Part shown: positions 22,346 through 30,987 of the stretch, piece after piece
Numbering within the stretch: the stretch's first letter is position 1
How the letters are laid out: each line of letters opens with the position of its first letter
Assembly: GCF_008642355.1 (NCBI RefSeq)
Contig: NZ_CP029193.1
Coordinates: 1,073,501-1,137,500 of the forward strand
Source: Streptomyces venezuelae
Lineage (GTDB): Bacteria; Actinomycetota; Actinomycetes; Streptomycetales; Streptomycetaceae
Direction: 5' to 3'
Length of the DNA: 64,000 bases
Program-made: the position numbers and the translations under genes
The notes under the pieces: model-generated
Database searches by the model: none
Told to the model about the DNA's origin: nothing
Seen by the model: the letters and a program-made list of their open reading frames with translations, nothing else

Positions 22346-23947
22346 TCACCAGCTGGTCTTGCGCTGCAGCTCCCACATCATCATGATCGCCGACGGGTCG
22401 AGGGCCCGCTCACCGCCCGCGATCTCCTCGCTGGACATGATGTACTGCTTGCCCTGCCACAGCGGCAGCAGCCTGACGTCGTCGACGAGGATCTCCTGGG
22501 CCCGCTCGAACTGGTCGACCACGGCGCCCCGGTCGGTCTCCTTGCGCTCGCGCGGCAGCACCTCGTCCGTGATCTCCTTGGACGGGTAGGGCGTGTTCAG
22601 CACGTTCTTGGGGCCGACGAACGGCGCGATGAAGTTGTCCGCGTCCGGGAAGTCGGGGAACCAGCCGCGGCCGAAGACGGGGTACTCGCCGTTGCTGTAG
22701 CCCTCCTGGAACTCGGTCCAGGGGCGGCTCTTGAGGGTGATCTTGAACAGTCCCGAGCCCTCCAGCTGCCGCTTGAGCTCGGCGAACTCCGGCTCGGTCG
22801 CCGAGCCGTAGCGGTCCGTGGTGTACCAGAGGGTGAGCGGCACCGGCTGGTGGATGCCGGCGTCGGTGAGGATCTTCTTGGCCTTGGCGGCGCTGGGGTT
22901 GCCGTACTTGTCGAAGAACCCGGTGGCGTGACCCGTGAGACCCCTGGGGACCATCGAGTACAGCGGCTCCACGGTGTCCTTGTAGATCTTGTGGGCGATG
23001 GCGCCGCGGTCGACGACCTGTGCGACGGCCCGCCTGACCGGCAGTTTCCGCGCCCACGGGTCCTTGGTGTTGAACACCAGGTAGCGGATCTCGGTGCCCG
23101 AGCCCTCGACGAGCTCGATGTCCTGCTCGTGCCTTCCCCGGCCCTGCATGGCGACGATGTCCTCGGAGGCCAGACCCCGGAAGGTCACGTCGATCTGCTT
23201 GTCCTTGAGTGCGTCGACCATCGCCGAGGACTTCTTGAAGTAGCGGATGGTCACGGCGTCGTTCTTGACGTCGGCCGCGCCTTCGTAGTGGTCGTTCCTG
23301 ACCAGTTCGGCCTTGTCGTTGGGCGTGTACGCGTCCAGGGTGTACGGGCCCGAGCCGGTCAGTTCGTCGCCCTCGCGGAGCTTGTCCGCCGGGTACTCCT
23401 TGGGGTCGACGATCGACATGGCGGGGGTCGCGAGGACGAAGGGGAAGGTCGCGTCGGCCTTCTTGAGGTGGAAGACGACCGTCAGGTCTCCCTTGGTCTC
23501 GACCTTGTCGAGCGAGCCGAGCAGACCGGTGGGGCCGCCCTTGGCGTTGATGGTGCGTATGCGGTCGAAGGAGTACTTCACGGCGGCGGCGTCCAGTGGG
23601 TCGCCGTCGGAGAACTTCAGGCCCTCACGCAGCTCACAGGTGTAGACCGTGCTGGACGCGTCGCTGAACTTGCAGGACTCGGCGGCGTCCGGCTCCGGCT
23701 CGGTGGCCCCCGAGGGAAAACTGAGCAGCGTCTGGAAAACGTTTCTGTAGAGCTCCCACGAGCTGTCCCAGGCCTTCGCCGGGTCCAGGGTGCTGGGCGC
23801 GCTCATCGTGCCGACGGTGATCTGCTCCTCGTCGTCCGACCCTTCGGACGACAGCATCCCGCAGCCGGCGAGCAGCGACATGGACGCGATCGCCGCCACC
23901 GGACGCAGACCCCTGATCCGCTTAGCAGGGGGAACTTCACTGAACAC
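22346..23947 (-). CDS. ABC-transporter peptide/solute-binding lipoprotein, family 5
   Basis: Protein of 533 aa. GTG 23947 has GAGGAG eight bases upstream. The lipobox is SLLAGC (Cys about residue 28). Family 5 (OppA/DppA) features are TVGTMSAPSTLDPAKAWDSS, YTCELREGLKFSDGDPLDAA then AVKYSFDR, VRRAVAQVVDRGAI and GRGWFPDFPDADNF. It should bind oligopeptides or similar ligands outside the cell. No permease or ATPase gene lies beside it, so it is an orphan binding protein here. Confidence 0.9.
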   Translation of the reverse strand: MFSEVPPAKRIRGLRPVAAIASMSLLAGCGMLSSEGSDDEEQITVGTMSAPSTLDPAKAWDSSWELYRNVFQTLLSFPSGATEPEPDAAESCKFSDASSTVYTCELREGLKFSDGDPLDAAAVKYSFDRIRTINAKGGPTGLLGSLDKVETKGDLTVVFHLKKADATFPFVLATPAMSIVDPKEYPADKLREGDELTGSGPYTLDAYTPNDKAELVRNDHYEGAADVKNDAVTIRYFKKSSAMVDALKDKQIDVTFRGLASEDIVAMQGRGRHEQDIELVEGSGTEIRYLVFNTKDPWARKLPVRRAVAQVVDRGAIAHKIYKDTVEPLYSMVPRGLTGHATGFFDKYGNPSAAKAKKILTDAGIHQPVPLTLWYTTDRYGSATEPEFAELKRQLEGSGLFKITLKSRPWTEFQEGYSNGEYPVFGRGWFPDFPDADNFIAPFVGPKNVLNTPYPSKEITDEVLPRERKETDRGAVVDQFERAQEILVDDVRLLPLWQGKQYIMSSEEIAGGERALDPSAIMMMWELQRKTSW

Positions 23948-24089
23948 GCGCACGCTCCTCGATCGGCCATGCCATGGGGTCGGGAGACAATATCGCAGTG
24001 CCCCGCCGGGCCAAGTCCTGGCGCCGACAGGGCACTTGATGCGCGGAAACATCACCGAAAGGGCTTCTCCGCCGGGTGTGCGGCCTTCG

Positions 24090-24845
24090 TCAGCCGACGC
24101 CCGCATTGAGGAAGATGCCGCCATCGACCACGAGTGTCTGGCCCGTGATCCAGTCGGACTGGGCGGACGTGAGGAACGCGGCCGCGCCCCCGATGTCCTC
24201 CGGCACGCCGAGCCTGCCCAGCGGGTAGGAGGCCGCCGCCTCGGCTTCGCGGCCCTCGTACAGCGCCTGGGCGAACTTCGTCTTGACGACCGCCGGCGCG
24301 ATCGAGTTCACGCGCACCTTCGGGGCGAACTCGTGCGCGAGCTGCAGGGTGAGGTTGACCATGGCGGCCTTGCTCATGCCGTACGCGCCGATGAACGGCG
24401 AAGCGGAGACGCCGGCGATGGACGCGATGTTCACGATCGCCCCGCCGTTCTCGCTCTGCCAGGCCTTCCAGGTCTGCTGGGCGAAGCCGAGCGCCGAGAT
24501 GACGTTGGTCTCGAACACCTTGCGGGCCACGTTGAGGTCAAGATCGGCCATCGGGCCGAAGACCGGGTTCGTACCGGCGTTGTTGACCAGGAAGTCGACG
24601 CGGCCGAAGGCCTCCATGGCGCGCTCGACGGCGACCGCCTGGTGGGCCTCGTCGTGCGCCTTGCCCGCGACACCGATGACACGGTCGGCGCCGAGCTTCT
24701 CGACGGCCTCCTTCAGTGCGTCCTCGTTGCGTCCCGTGATGCAGACCCGGTCGCCGCGGGCGACCAGCGCCTCGGCGACGCCGTATCCGATGCCGCGGCT
24801 CGCTCCCGTGACGAGCGCGGCCTTTCCGCTGTCCTGCACTGCCAT
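24090..24845 (-). CDS. SDR-family oxidoreductase
   Basis: Protein of 251 aa starting MAVQDSGKAALVTGASRGIG behind GGAGG. The NAD(P) site is TGASRGIG. Other features are NNAG, the catalytic Ser in IVNIASIAGVSAS, YGMSK (Tyr-x-x-x-Lys) and the C-terminal ITGQTLVVDGGIF. These are classical short-chain dehydrogenase motifs. It follows a FabG-type gene by 22 bases in the same direction, suggesting one transcript. Substrate unknown. Confidence 0.9.
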   Translation of the reverse strand: MAVQDSGKAALVTGASRGIGYGVAEALVARGDRVCITGRNEDALKEAVEKLGADRVIGVAGKAHDEAHQAVAVERAMEAFGRVDFLVNNAGTNPVFGPMADLDLNVARKVFETNVISALGFAQQTWKAWQSENGGAIVNIASIAGVSASPFIGAYGMSKAAMVNLTLQLAHEFAPKVRVNSIAPAVVKTKFAQALYEGREAEAAASYPLGRLGVPEDIGGAAAFLTSAQSDWITGQTLVVDGGIFLNAGVG

Positions 24846-24867
24846 GATCTCTGCCTCCGCTTTCAGG

Positions 24868-25629
24868 TCAGTTGAGCGGGCCGCCGGCCACGTACATGAC
24901 CTGTCCGGAGACAAACCCGGCCGCGTCGCCCGTGAAGAAGGCGATGGCGTTGGCGATGTCCTCGGGGCGGCCGACGCGCTGGACCGGGATCTGGGTGGCG
25001 GCAGCGGCCTGGAAGTCCTCGAAGCCCATGCCGACGCGCTCGGCGGTGGCCTTGGTCATCTCGGTGACGATGAAGCCCGGGGCGACGGAGTTGGCGGTGA
25101 CACCGAACTTGCCGAGCTCCTTGGCGAGGGTCTTGGTGAAACCCTGCAGGCCGGCCTTGGCGGCGGCGTAGTTGACCTGGCCGCGGTTGCCGAGCGCGGA
25201 GGACGAGGAGAGGTTGACGATACGGCCGAACTTGGCGTCCACCATGTGCTTCTGGCAGGCCTTCGACATCAGGAAGGCGCCGCGCAGGTGCACGTTCATG
25301 ACGGTGTCCCAGTCGCTCGCGCTCATCTTGAAGAGGAGGTTGTCGCGGAGCACACCGGCGTTGTTGACGAGGATCGTCGGCGCGCCGAGCTCTTCGGCGA
25401 TACGGGCGACGGCGGCTTCGACCTGGGCCTCGTCGGACACGTCGCAGCCGACCGCGATCGCCGTGCCACCGGCCGCGGTGATCTGCGCGACGGTGTCCTT
25501 GCAGGCGGCCTCGTCGAGGTCGATGACGGCCACGGCGCGGCCCTCGGCGGCGAGCCGTACGGCGGTCGCCGCGCCGATGCCTCGTGCCGCGCCGGTCACG
25601 ACAGCGACACGCTGCTCTGTGGTGGACAT
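24868..25629 (-). CDS. fabG: 3-oxoacyl-ACP reductase-type SDR (FabG-like)
   Basis: Protein of 253 aa. TGAARGIG near residue 12, NNAGVLRDNLLFKMS (typical of FabG), the catalytic Ser in GRIVNLSSSSALGN, YAAAK (Tyr and Lys), and a closing FVSGQVMYVAGG. Most similar in pattern to FabG paralogues, which reduce 3-oxoacyl thioesters. As it is outside a fatty-acid synthase cluster, the acyl carrier (ACP or CoA) is uncertain. Confidence 0.88.
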   Translation of the reverse strand: MSTTEQRVAVVTGAARGIGAATAVRLAAEGRAVAVIDLDEAACKDTVAQITAAGGTAIAVGCDVSDEAQVEAAVARIAEELGAPTILVNNAGVLRDNLLFKMSASDWDTVMNVHLRGAFLMSKACQKHMVDAKFGRIVNLSSSSALGNRGQVNYAAAKAGLQGFTKTLAKELGKFGVTANSVAPGFIVTEMTKATAERVGMGFEDFQAAAATQIPVQRVGRPEDIANAIAFFTGDAAGFVSGQVMYVAGGPLN

Positions 25630-25790
25630 GCTGGTTCTCCTCGCCCTTGGGATGCGGCTCTACGGGATGGAGCTCTACGGAGGCCAACGGTACGCCCCGC
25701 TGGTGAGCGACCGCTTAGTACCTTCGGCTGGACGAGACGCTAGAAGCCCTGGCACCGGGTGTCAACGGCCCGCAGGAGAGGTATGACTCT

Positions 25791-26189
25791 TTACCGCACC
25801 AGCAGAGCGAAGAGCCGGTTCACCTCGGCCTCGGGATCCACCGTCAGACCGGTGTGCACCGGGCCGGGCTGGAGCACCGTGGAGCGGGGCGCGATCAGCC
25901 AGCGGAAGCGCCGCCCCGCGTCGTCGCGCTCGGCCTGGCCCGCGGCCTCGCCGCCCCGGCAGATCCGCTCGACGGCGCCCAGCGCGGCCCGGATGCCCGC
26001 CGCGTCGGCCGCCGGGTCCAGGGCGCGGAGCTTCGTCTCGTCCAGGTGCGTGCGGGCGGCCACGTAGGACTTGGCGCGGCAGTACAGCACGACGCCCGCG
26101 TTGAAGTGCTCACCGCGTTCCACGCGCGGCACGACGCGCACCAGCGCGTACTCGAAGACGTCCCGTACGGGCGTGGTCTGCTCGGTCAC
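25791..26189 (-). CDS. DUF3037 protein
   Basis: Protein of 132 aa. GTG 26189 overlaps the stop of the HipA-like gene as GTGA. FEYALVRVVPRVERGEHFNA then GVVLYCRAKSYV is the diagnostic N-terminal block of DUF3037. The C-terminal half has RFRWLIAPRSTVLQPGPVHT. Function unknown. The tight coupling to a HipA-like kinase suggests that the two work together. Confidence 0.88.
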   Translation of the reverse strand: MTEQTTPVRDVFEYALVRVVPRVERGEHFNAGVVLYCRAKSYVAARTHLDETKLRALDPAADAAGIRAALGAVERICRGGEAAGQAERDDAGRRFRWLIAPRSTVLQPGPVHTGLTVDPEAEVNRLFALLVR

Positions 26190-26974
26190 CGGTTGGCGCC
26201 CTTCGGTCCGGCACCCGGCAGGGTGATCCGCTCGTGGATGGTCTTGGCGCGCGGCAGGAGGGCCGCCACGTAGGCCCGGCGCACGTCGTCGGGGTGGTCG
26301 AAGCCCGGCTCGTCCGCGAGCCACTCGTCGGGCACCTCGGCGGCGACCCCGGTGAGCAGCTCCTCGGTGACGAGGGGGGCGAGCTCGGCGGCAGCCGTCG
26401 CGATGTCGGGCCCGTAGGGGGCGAGGACGTGGTCCGACGCGTCGTAGGGCTTGGCGGCCGCGGTCTCGGCGGTGCGCCAGTTGTGGTGCCAGATCATGCT
26501 CGCCCCGTGGTCGATCAGCCACAGGTCGCGGTGCCATACGAGGAGGTTCGGATTGCGCCAGGAGCGGTCCACGTTGTTGATCAGCGCGTCGAACCAGACG
26601 ACGCGGCCGGCCTCGGCCGGGTCCACCACGTGGGCGAGCGGGTCGAAGCCGAGGGCGCCCGACAGGAACTCCATGCCGAGGTTGAGGCCGCCGCTGGCCT
26701 TGAGCAGCGCCTGCACGCGTTCGTCGGGCTCACCGAGGCCGAGGACCGGGTCCAGCACGATGCCCGTGAGCCGCGGCATCCGCAGGCCGAGCCCGCGGGC
26801 CAGCTCTCCGCAGATCACCTCGGCGACGAGTGTCTTGCGGCCCTGTCCCGCGCCGGTGAACTTGAGGACGTACGTTCCGTACGTCCCGTGGTCGTCGGTC
26901 TCGACGAGCCCGGGCAGTGATCCGCCTTCCCTCAAGGGTGTGACGTAACGGACCGCGGTGACGTGGCTGAGCAT
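26186..26974 (-). CDS. HipA-like kinase (HipA_2 type)
   Basis: Protein of 262 aa. Features of the fold are [20 protein letters not shown] (nucleotide-binding strand with Lys), [20 protein letters not shown] (the HipA-type N-x-D-R-x3-N catalytic loop, about residue 130) and [14 protein letters not shown] (metal-binding Asp). Unlike the E. coli toxin HipA, it has no HipB-like antitoxin gene. Its partner is instead a DUF3037 gene overlapping by four bases. Substrate unknown. Confidence 0.85.
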   Translation of the reverse strand: MLSHVTAVRYVTPLREGGSLPGLVETDDHGTYGTYVLKFTGAGQGRKTLVAEVICGELARGLGLRMPRLTGIVLDPVLGLGEPDERVQALLKASGGLNLGMEFLSGALGFDPLAHVVDPAEAGRVVWFDALINNVDRSWRNPNLLVWHRDLWLIDHGASMIWHHNWRTAETAAAKPYDASDHVLAPYGPDIATAAAELAPLVTEELLTGVAAEVPDEWLADEPGFDHPDDVRRAYVAALLPRAKTIHERITLPGAGPKGANR

Positions 26975-27027
26975 TGGCCCAGATTACAGAGTTGAACGGA
27001 GTGTCCCGCCGCCCCGTACCACTGGAC

Positions 27028-27456
27028 ATGACGACATACGAAGAGACGCTCCCCGGACCCGGCCGCCGCACGGTCGTGGCCACGATCGGCGCCGCGGGCC
27101 TGGCCGCCGCCCTCACCGCGTGCGGGGGCGGCGGGAGCGGCGGCGACAGCACCGCCGAGGGTGACGGAGGCGGCGTCCTCGCCAAGACCGCCGACATCCC
27201 CGTGGGCGGCGGCAAGGTCTTCAAGGACGCGGAGGTGGTGGTCACCCAGCCCACGAAGGGCGAGTTCAAGGCGTTCTCCAGCCTCTGCACCCACAAGGGG
27301 TGCCCGGTGACGAGCGTGGAGAACGGCACCGTCAACTGTCCGTGCCACGGCAGCAAGTTCGACATCGCCGACGGCAGCGTGCGGGGCGGGCCCGCGCCGA
27401 AGCCGTTGCCGGCCGTCGCGATCGCCGTGACCGGCGGCTCGATCAAGCAGGCCTGA
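27028..27456 (+). CDS. Rieske [2Fe-2S] lipoprotein
   Basis: Protein of 142 aa; GTG 27001 is a possible earlier start. A twin-arginine-like signal ([18 protein letters not shown]) ends in the lipobox LTAC. After a Gly/Ser linker, the Rieske domain shows [11 protein letters not shown] and [13 protein letters not shown], the two C-x-H boxes that bind the cluster, with cysteines for the stabilising disulfide. It is likely an exported electron carrier. Its end overlaps the convergent isochorismatase-like gene by 14 bp. Confidence 0.9.
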   Translation: MTTYEETLPGPGRRTVVATIGAAGLAAALTACGGGGSGGDSTAEGDGGGVLAKTADIPVGGGKVFKDAEVVVTQPTKGEFKAFSSLCTHKGCPVTSVENGTVNCPCHGSKFDIADGSVRGGPAPKPLPAVAIAVTGGSIKQA

Positions 27457-28096
27457 CCGGTCGGCCCGGCAGCTTCCAGGCGGCCAGCACGTCCTGGGTG
27501 GCGGTGATGGTGGCGACGAGCGCGAGGGTGTTGCGGATCATGGCCGACGTGTAGTCGGCGGGGACGCCCGCGATGGCGTCGGCGGGCACGACGGCGGTGT
27601 AGCCGAGGTTCACCGCGTCGAACACCGCGTTCGGTATCGCGACGTTGGCCGAGACTCCGGTGACCAGCAGGGTGCGGCAGCCGATGTTGCGGAGGAGCGG
27701 GTCCACGTCGGTGCCCGCGACGGGTGACAGGCCGTGCAGGCGGCGTACGACGAAGTCCTCGTCGGCCACCTCTATCGGCGGCGCGATCCGTACGGCCGCC
27801 GTGCCCGAGAGCTGCTGCACGGGCAGGCGCTCGGCGGCCCGGAACAGCCGGGCGTTGTGGCTGGCCCCGCGCCCGTCGGGCCGCCGCTCGGCGACCGCGT
27901 GCAGCACCTGGACGCCACATCGGTGCGCCGCGGCGACGAGCCGTGCGACATTGGCGAGGGCCCCGGAGGACCGCGCTGCGGCGGCGAGTTCGGGCAGGGC
28001 GCTCTCGGTGCCGACTACGCCCTGCTGGCATTCGACGGTCAGCAGGGCGGTGGTGGCGGGGTCGAGGATCTCCCGGAGCTTGTCGTACGACGGCAT
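27443..28096 (-). CDS. Isochorismatase-family protein lacking the usual catalytic cysteine
   Basis: Protein of 217 aa with the family fold: [20 protein letters not shown] at the start (usually Asp, here Glu22), [20 protein letters not shown] (usually a Lys, here Arg) and [20 protein letters not shown], where the cysteine nucleophile position is alanine. All three triad positions therefore differ from active cysteine hydrolases. It may be a non-hydrolytic member or act by another mechanism. Confidence 0.8.
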   Translation of the reverse strand: MPSYDKLREILDPATTALLTVECQQGVVGTESALPELAAAARSSGALANVARLVAAAHRCGVQVLHAVAERRPDGRGASHNARLFRAAERLPVQQLSGTAAVRIAPPIEVADEDFVVRRLHGLSPVAGTDVDPLLRNIGCRTLLVTGVSANVAIPNAVFDAVNLGYTAVVPADAIAGVPADYTSAMIRNTLALVATITATQDVLAAWKLPGRPVRPA

Positions 28097-28232
28097 GGCT
28101 TCCCCTCGTCGCGGTCGGCCCGGACACCGGCCGGCGAGAGGCTAGCGGCCATTGCGCGACCAGGGAAGAGCGTCCATGCTTTCCCGACAGTGTTCCTGAC
28201 GCCCAGTCAGGCGGGTCCGAACGGGAGGGCAC

Positions 28233-28712
28233 ATGGCCGTCACACAGCGCCGGGGGCGCCGGATCATGATGACGCCCGAGGAGCTCGACGCGTTCCTCGC
28301 CGAGGAGCGCACCTGCCGGGTGGCGACCGTGTCGTCCGACGGAGCGCCGCACGCGGGCACGCTCTGGTTCGCCTGGGACGGCACGTCGCTCTGGCTGTAC
28401 TCGACCACCCGCAGCAAGCGCTGGGCACATCTGCGCAAGGACCCGCGGATCGCCGTGGTCGTCGACACCGGCGAGGAGTACGGCGAACTGCGCGGCGTGG
28501 AGCTGTCCGGCACGGTGGAGTTCGTGGGCGAGGTCCCGCGCACGGGCGACCCCTGCCCGGAGCTCGTCGCCCCGGAGCGACTGTTCGCACGCAAGGTCTT
28601 CGGTCTCGACGAGATGCCGCACGACGGCCGTCATGCCTGGCTGCGCCTGACTCCGGACGCCGTCGCGTCCTGGGACTTCCGGAAGCTCGCAGGCCTCGGC
28701 CGACCGTCGTAG
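28233..28712 (+). CDS. Pyridoxamine 5'-phosphate-oxidase-fold protein (PPOX class, possibly F420- or flavin-dependent)
   Basis: Protein of 159 aa behind gggaggg. The split-barrel flavin-binding fold is indicated by LAEERTCRVATVSSDGAPHA, GTLWFAWDGTSLWLYSTTRS, RWAHLRKDPRIAVVVDTGEE and GVELSGTVEFVGE. Actinobacterial members often use F420 and reduce small molecules. The cofactor cannot be told from sequence by eye. Confidence 0.85.
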   Translation: MAVTQRRGRRIMMTPEELDAFLAEERTCRVATVSSDGAPHAGTLWFAWDGTSLWLYSTTRSKRWAHLRKDPRIAVVVDTGEEYGELRGVELSGTVEFVGEVPRTGDPCPELVAPERLFARKVFGLDEMPHDGRHAWLRLTPDAVASWDFRKLAGLGRPS

Positions 28713-28970
28713 TCCTCCCGGAATCACCATCGCGGGACTCCCCGAGGGGGGCTCACCGGACCAATGAGGACTGCCCGCTCGAGGACGAAGAGACGTTTCT
28801 CCAGATAGAGGGCGCGTGCGGCCCGGAAGGACAAGACCTCGGCGCTCCGGCCCTCGGGGCGCGACCGACTCCCACCCGGAGGTGGCCGTTCGTGGTCTTG
28901 ATCATCGTCGTCGTCGCCGTCCTGCTGGGGGCCTCGTCGCCAACGCCCCAAGCCGTCCGCCGGGCGGGAA

Positions 28971-29873
28971 CTACCGCAGTCCGGCCCCCGCTCCCCTCAG
29001 CGCCTCCGCCGCCGCCCTGATCGACGGGCGGCGGTCCGCATCCGCCCGCCACACCACGTACACGTGCCGCCGCACCCGGTGCCGCACCGGAACCGTCCGC
29101 ACGCCGGCCGGCATCGGATCGCGGCCCAGCTGCGGCGCCACGCACACGCCGAGGCCTGCGGCGACCAGGGCGAGCTGGGTGTGGTGCTCCTCCGCGCGGT
29201 GCGCGACACGCGGCTCGATGCCCTTGCCGCGCAGCGTGAACATCAGCCACTCGTGGCAGAACTCGCCCTCCGCCCAGGTGATCCACTCGTCGTCCGCGAA
29301 CTCCTCCAGGTCCACTTCGGCGCGGTCGGCGAGGGGGTGCGCGGCGGGCAGGGCCACATCGGCGGGGTCGTCGAGGAGAGGGGCCTTGACCAGGCCTTCC
29401 GGTATCGGCAGGGGCTTGTTGTACCAGTCGAGGACGACCGCCATGTCGAGGTCGCCGCGCACGACGGCCGCGACGGCCGGCGTCGGCTCCATCTCCTGGC
29501 AGCCGACCCGCAGCCCGGGGTGGTCGACGCGGAGCGCGGACAGCGTGGCGGGCATCAGACCGCGCATGGCCGTGGGGAACGCGGCGATCCGCAGCTCGCC
29601 CACCGCCTTGCCGCGCTGTTCCTCCAGGTCCGCCTGGGCCAGCTCGACCTGCGAGAGGATCCGCGCCGCGTGCTGGGCGAGCAGCCGCCCCGCGTCGGTC
29701 AGGCGCACGCCTCTGCCGTTCTTGGCGAGGAGTTGCTGGCCCACTTCGCGTTCCAGCTTCGTCATCTGCTGCGAGACCGCGGAGGTCGTCACATGCAGCC
29801 CGGCGGCGGCGCCGCTGACGGATCCGTGCCGGGCGAGGGCGTCGAGCGTACGCAGACGCTCCAGGTTCAACAT
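28971..29873 (-). CDS. LysR-family transcriptional regulator
   Basis: Protein of 300 aa starting MLNLERLRTLDALARHG. The winged HTH VSGAAAGLHVTTSAVSQQMT then KLEREVGQQLLAKNGRGVRL is textbook LysR. The C-terminal domain is a periplasmic-binding-like effector domain (GELRIAAFPTAMRGLMPATL, DLDMAVVLDW). It is divergent from an EamA exporter, its probable target, with a palindrome between them. Confidence 0.92.
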   Translation of the reverse strand: MLNLERLRTLDALARHGSVSGAAAGLHVTTSAVSQQMTKLEREVGQQLLAKNGRGVRLTDAGRLLAQHAARILSQVELAQADLEEQRGKAVGELRIAAFPTAMRGLMPATLSALRVDHPGLRVGCQEMEPTPAVAAVVRGDLDMAVVLDWYNKPLPIPEGLVKAPLLDDPADVALPAAHPLADRAEVDLEEFADDEWITWAEGEFCHEWLMFTLRGKGIEPRVAHRAEEHHTQLALVAAGLGVCVAPQLGRDPMPAGVRTVPVRHRVRRHVYVVWRADADRRPSIRAAAEALRGAGAGLR

Positions 29874-29903
29874 GTAAGCAATGCTACGCGGTACCACGCA
29901 CAA

Positions 29904-29926
29904 AATCTCGCTTGTACTAAGAGATT
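29904..29926. promoter_or_regulatory. LysR-type palindrome in the divergent promoter
   Basis: aatctc at 29904-29909 and gagatt at 29921-29926 form an inverted repeat with an 11-nt spacer. It is central between the LysR gene and the EamA gene, the usual place for a LysR activator site. Confidence 0.55.
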
Positions 29927-29947
29927 GTCGGGTCCATCGTGAGACGC

Positions 29948-30964
29948 ATGACCACCGCGCCCGCGCCGCCGCATGCAGCGGCAGCGCCACCGACCTCCGT
30001 GTCCGCACCCGCCCTCGACTGGCGCGTCCGATTCGGCGTGCTCTCGCTGATCTGGGGCTTCAGCTTCCTCCTGATCAAGGTGGGCACGGAGGGGTACGCA
30101 CCGTTCCAGGTCACGCTGGGGCGGCTGGTGTTCGGCACCGCCGTCGTCGCCGCCGTGCTCGTGGTGAAGCGGGAGCGGCTGCCGCGCTCCGCGCGGATCT
30201 GGCTGCACCTGACGGTGTCGGCGCTGCTGCTCAACGCCCTGCCGTTCTCGCTCTTCGCATACGCGGAACTGTCGATCCCCTCGACGCTCGCCGGGATCTG
30301 CAACGCGACATCGCCCCTGTGGGGCATGGCGCTGTCACTCGTCGCACTCTCCGAGGACCGTCCTTCGCGGCGCCGCGTCGCGGGTCTGGGCATCGGCTTC
30401 TTCGGGGTGCTGACCGTGCTCGGCGCCTGGCAGGGCTTCAGCGGGCTCGACCTCGGCGGCACGGCGATGGCACTGCTCGCCTCGCTCAGCTATCCGGTCG
30501 GCTGGATCTACGTACGTCGCACGCTGGCCGGGTCCGGGCACTCCAACCTGTCGCTCTCGGGCGCCCAGTTGCTGGTCGCGACCGGCGAGCTGGCCGTTGT
30601 GACGCCGCTGTTCACCACGTTCCCTGCGCACTTTCCCGTCGTGCCGCTGCTGGCGATCGTGGCGTTGGGCGCCCTCGGCACCGGGCTCGCCTTCCAGTTG
30701 CAGTACGCGCTGGTCGCCGAGGTGGGCCCGACCACCGCCCAGATGGTCACGTACTTCATTCCGGTCATCGCGACCGGCGCGGGTGTCGCGGTGCTCGGCG
30801 AATCGCTGAGCTGGTCGACACCGGTCGGCGCGGTGATCGTCCTGGCGGGCGCGGCGCTCACCCAGTCGCGGCCCCGCGCGGCGGTGAGCAGAGGCGGGCG
30901 GGGTGACGATGACCGTGACGGCCGGGCCTCCGCCCCGCCAGTCGTGACGCCGCGTCAGCCGTAG
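29948..30964 (+). CDS. EamA-family drug/metabolite exporter
   Basis: Protein of 338 aa; ATG 29948 preferred, GTG 29939 possible. Ten hydrophobic segments form two EamA repeats: FGVLSLIWGFSFLLIKVG begins the first and GTAMALLASLSYPVGWIYV the second. FTTFPAHFPVVPLLAIVALG and MVTYFIPVIATGAGVAVLGE close the second repeat with the family ending. A hydrophilic tail follows. It is probably induced by the divergent LysR protein; substrate unknown. Confidence 0.88.
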   Translation: MTTAPAPPHAAAAPPTSVSAPALDWRVRFGVLSLIWGFSFLLIKVGTEGYAPFQVTLGRLVFGTAVVAAVLVVKRERLPRSARIWLHLTVSALLLNALPFSLFAYAELSIPSTLAGICNATSPLWGMALSLVALSEDRPSRRRVAGLGIGFFGVLTVLGAWQGFSGLDLGGTAMALLASLSYPVGWIYVRRTLAGSGHSNLSLSGAQLLVATGELAVVTPLFTTFPAHFPVVPLLAIVALGALGTGLAFQLQYALVAEVGPTTAQMVTYFIPVIATGAGVAVLGESLSWSTPVGAVIVLAGAALTQSRPRAAVSRGGRGDDDRDGRASAPPVVTPRQP

Positions 30965-30987
30965 CGCCCCGTCAGCGTAGCCCCGCG

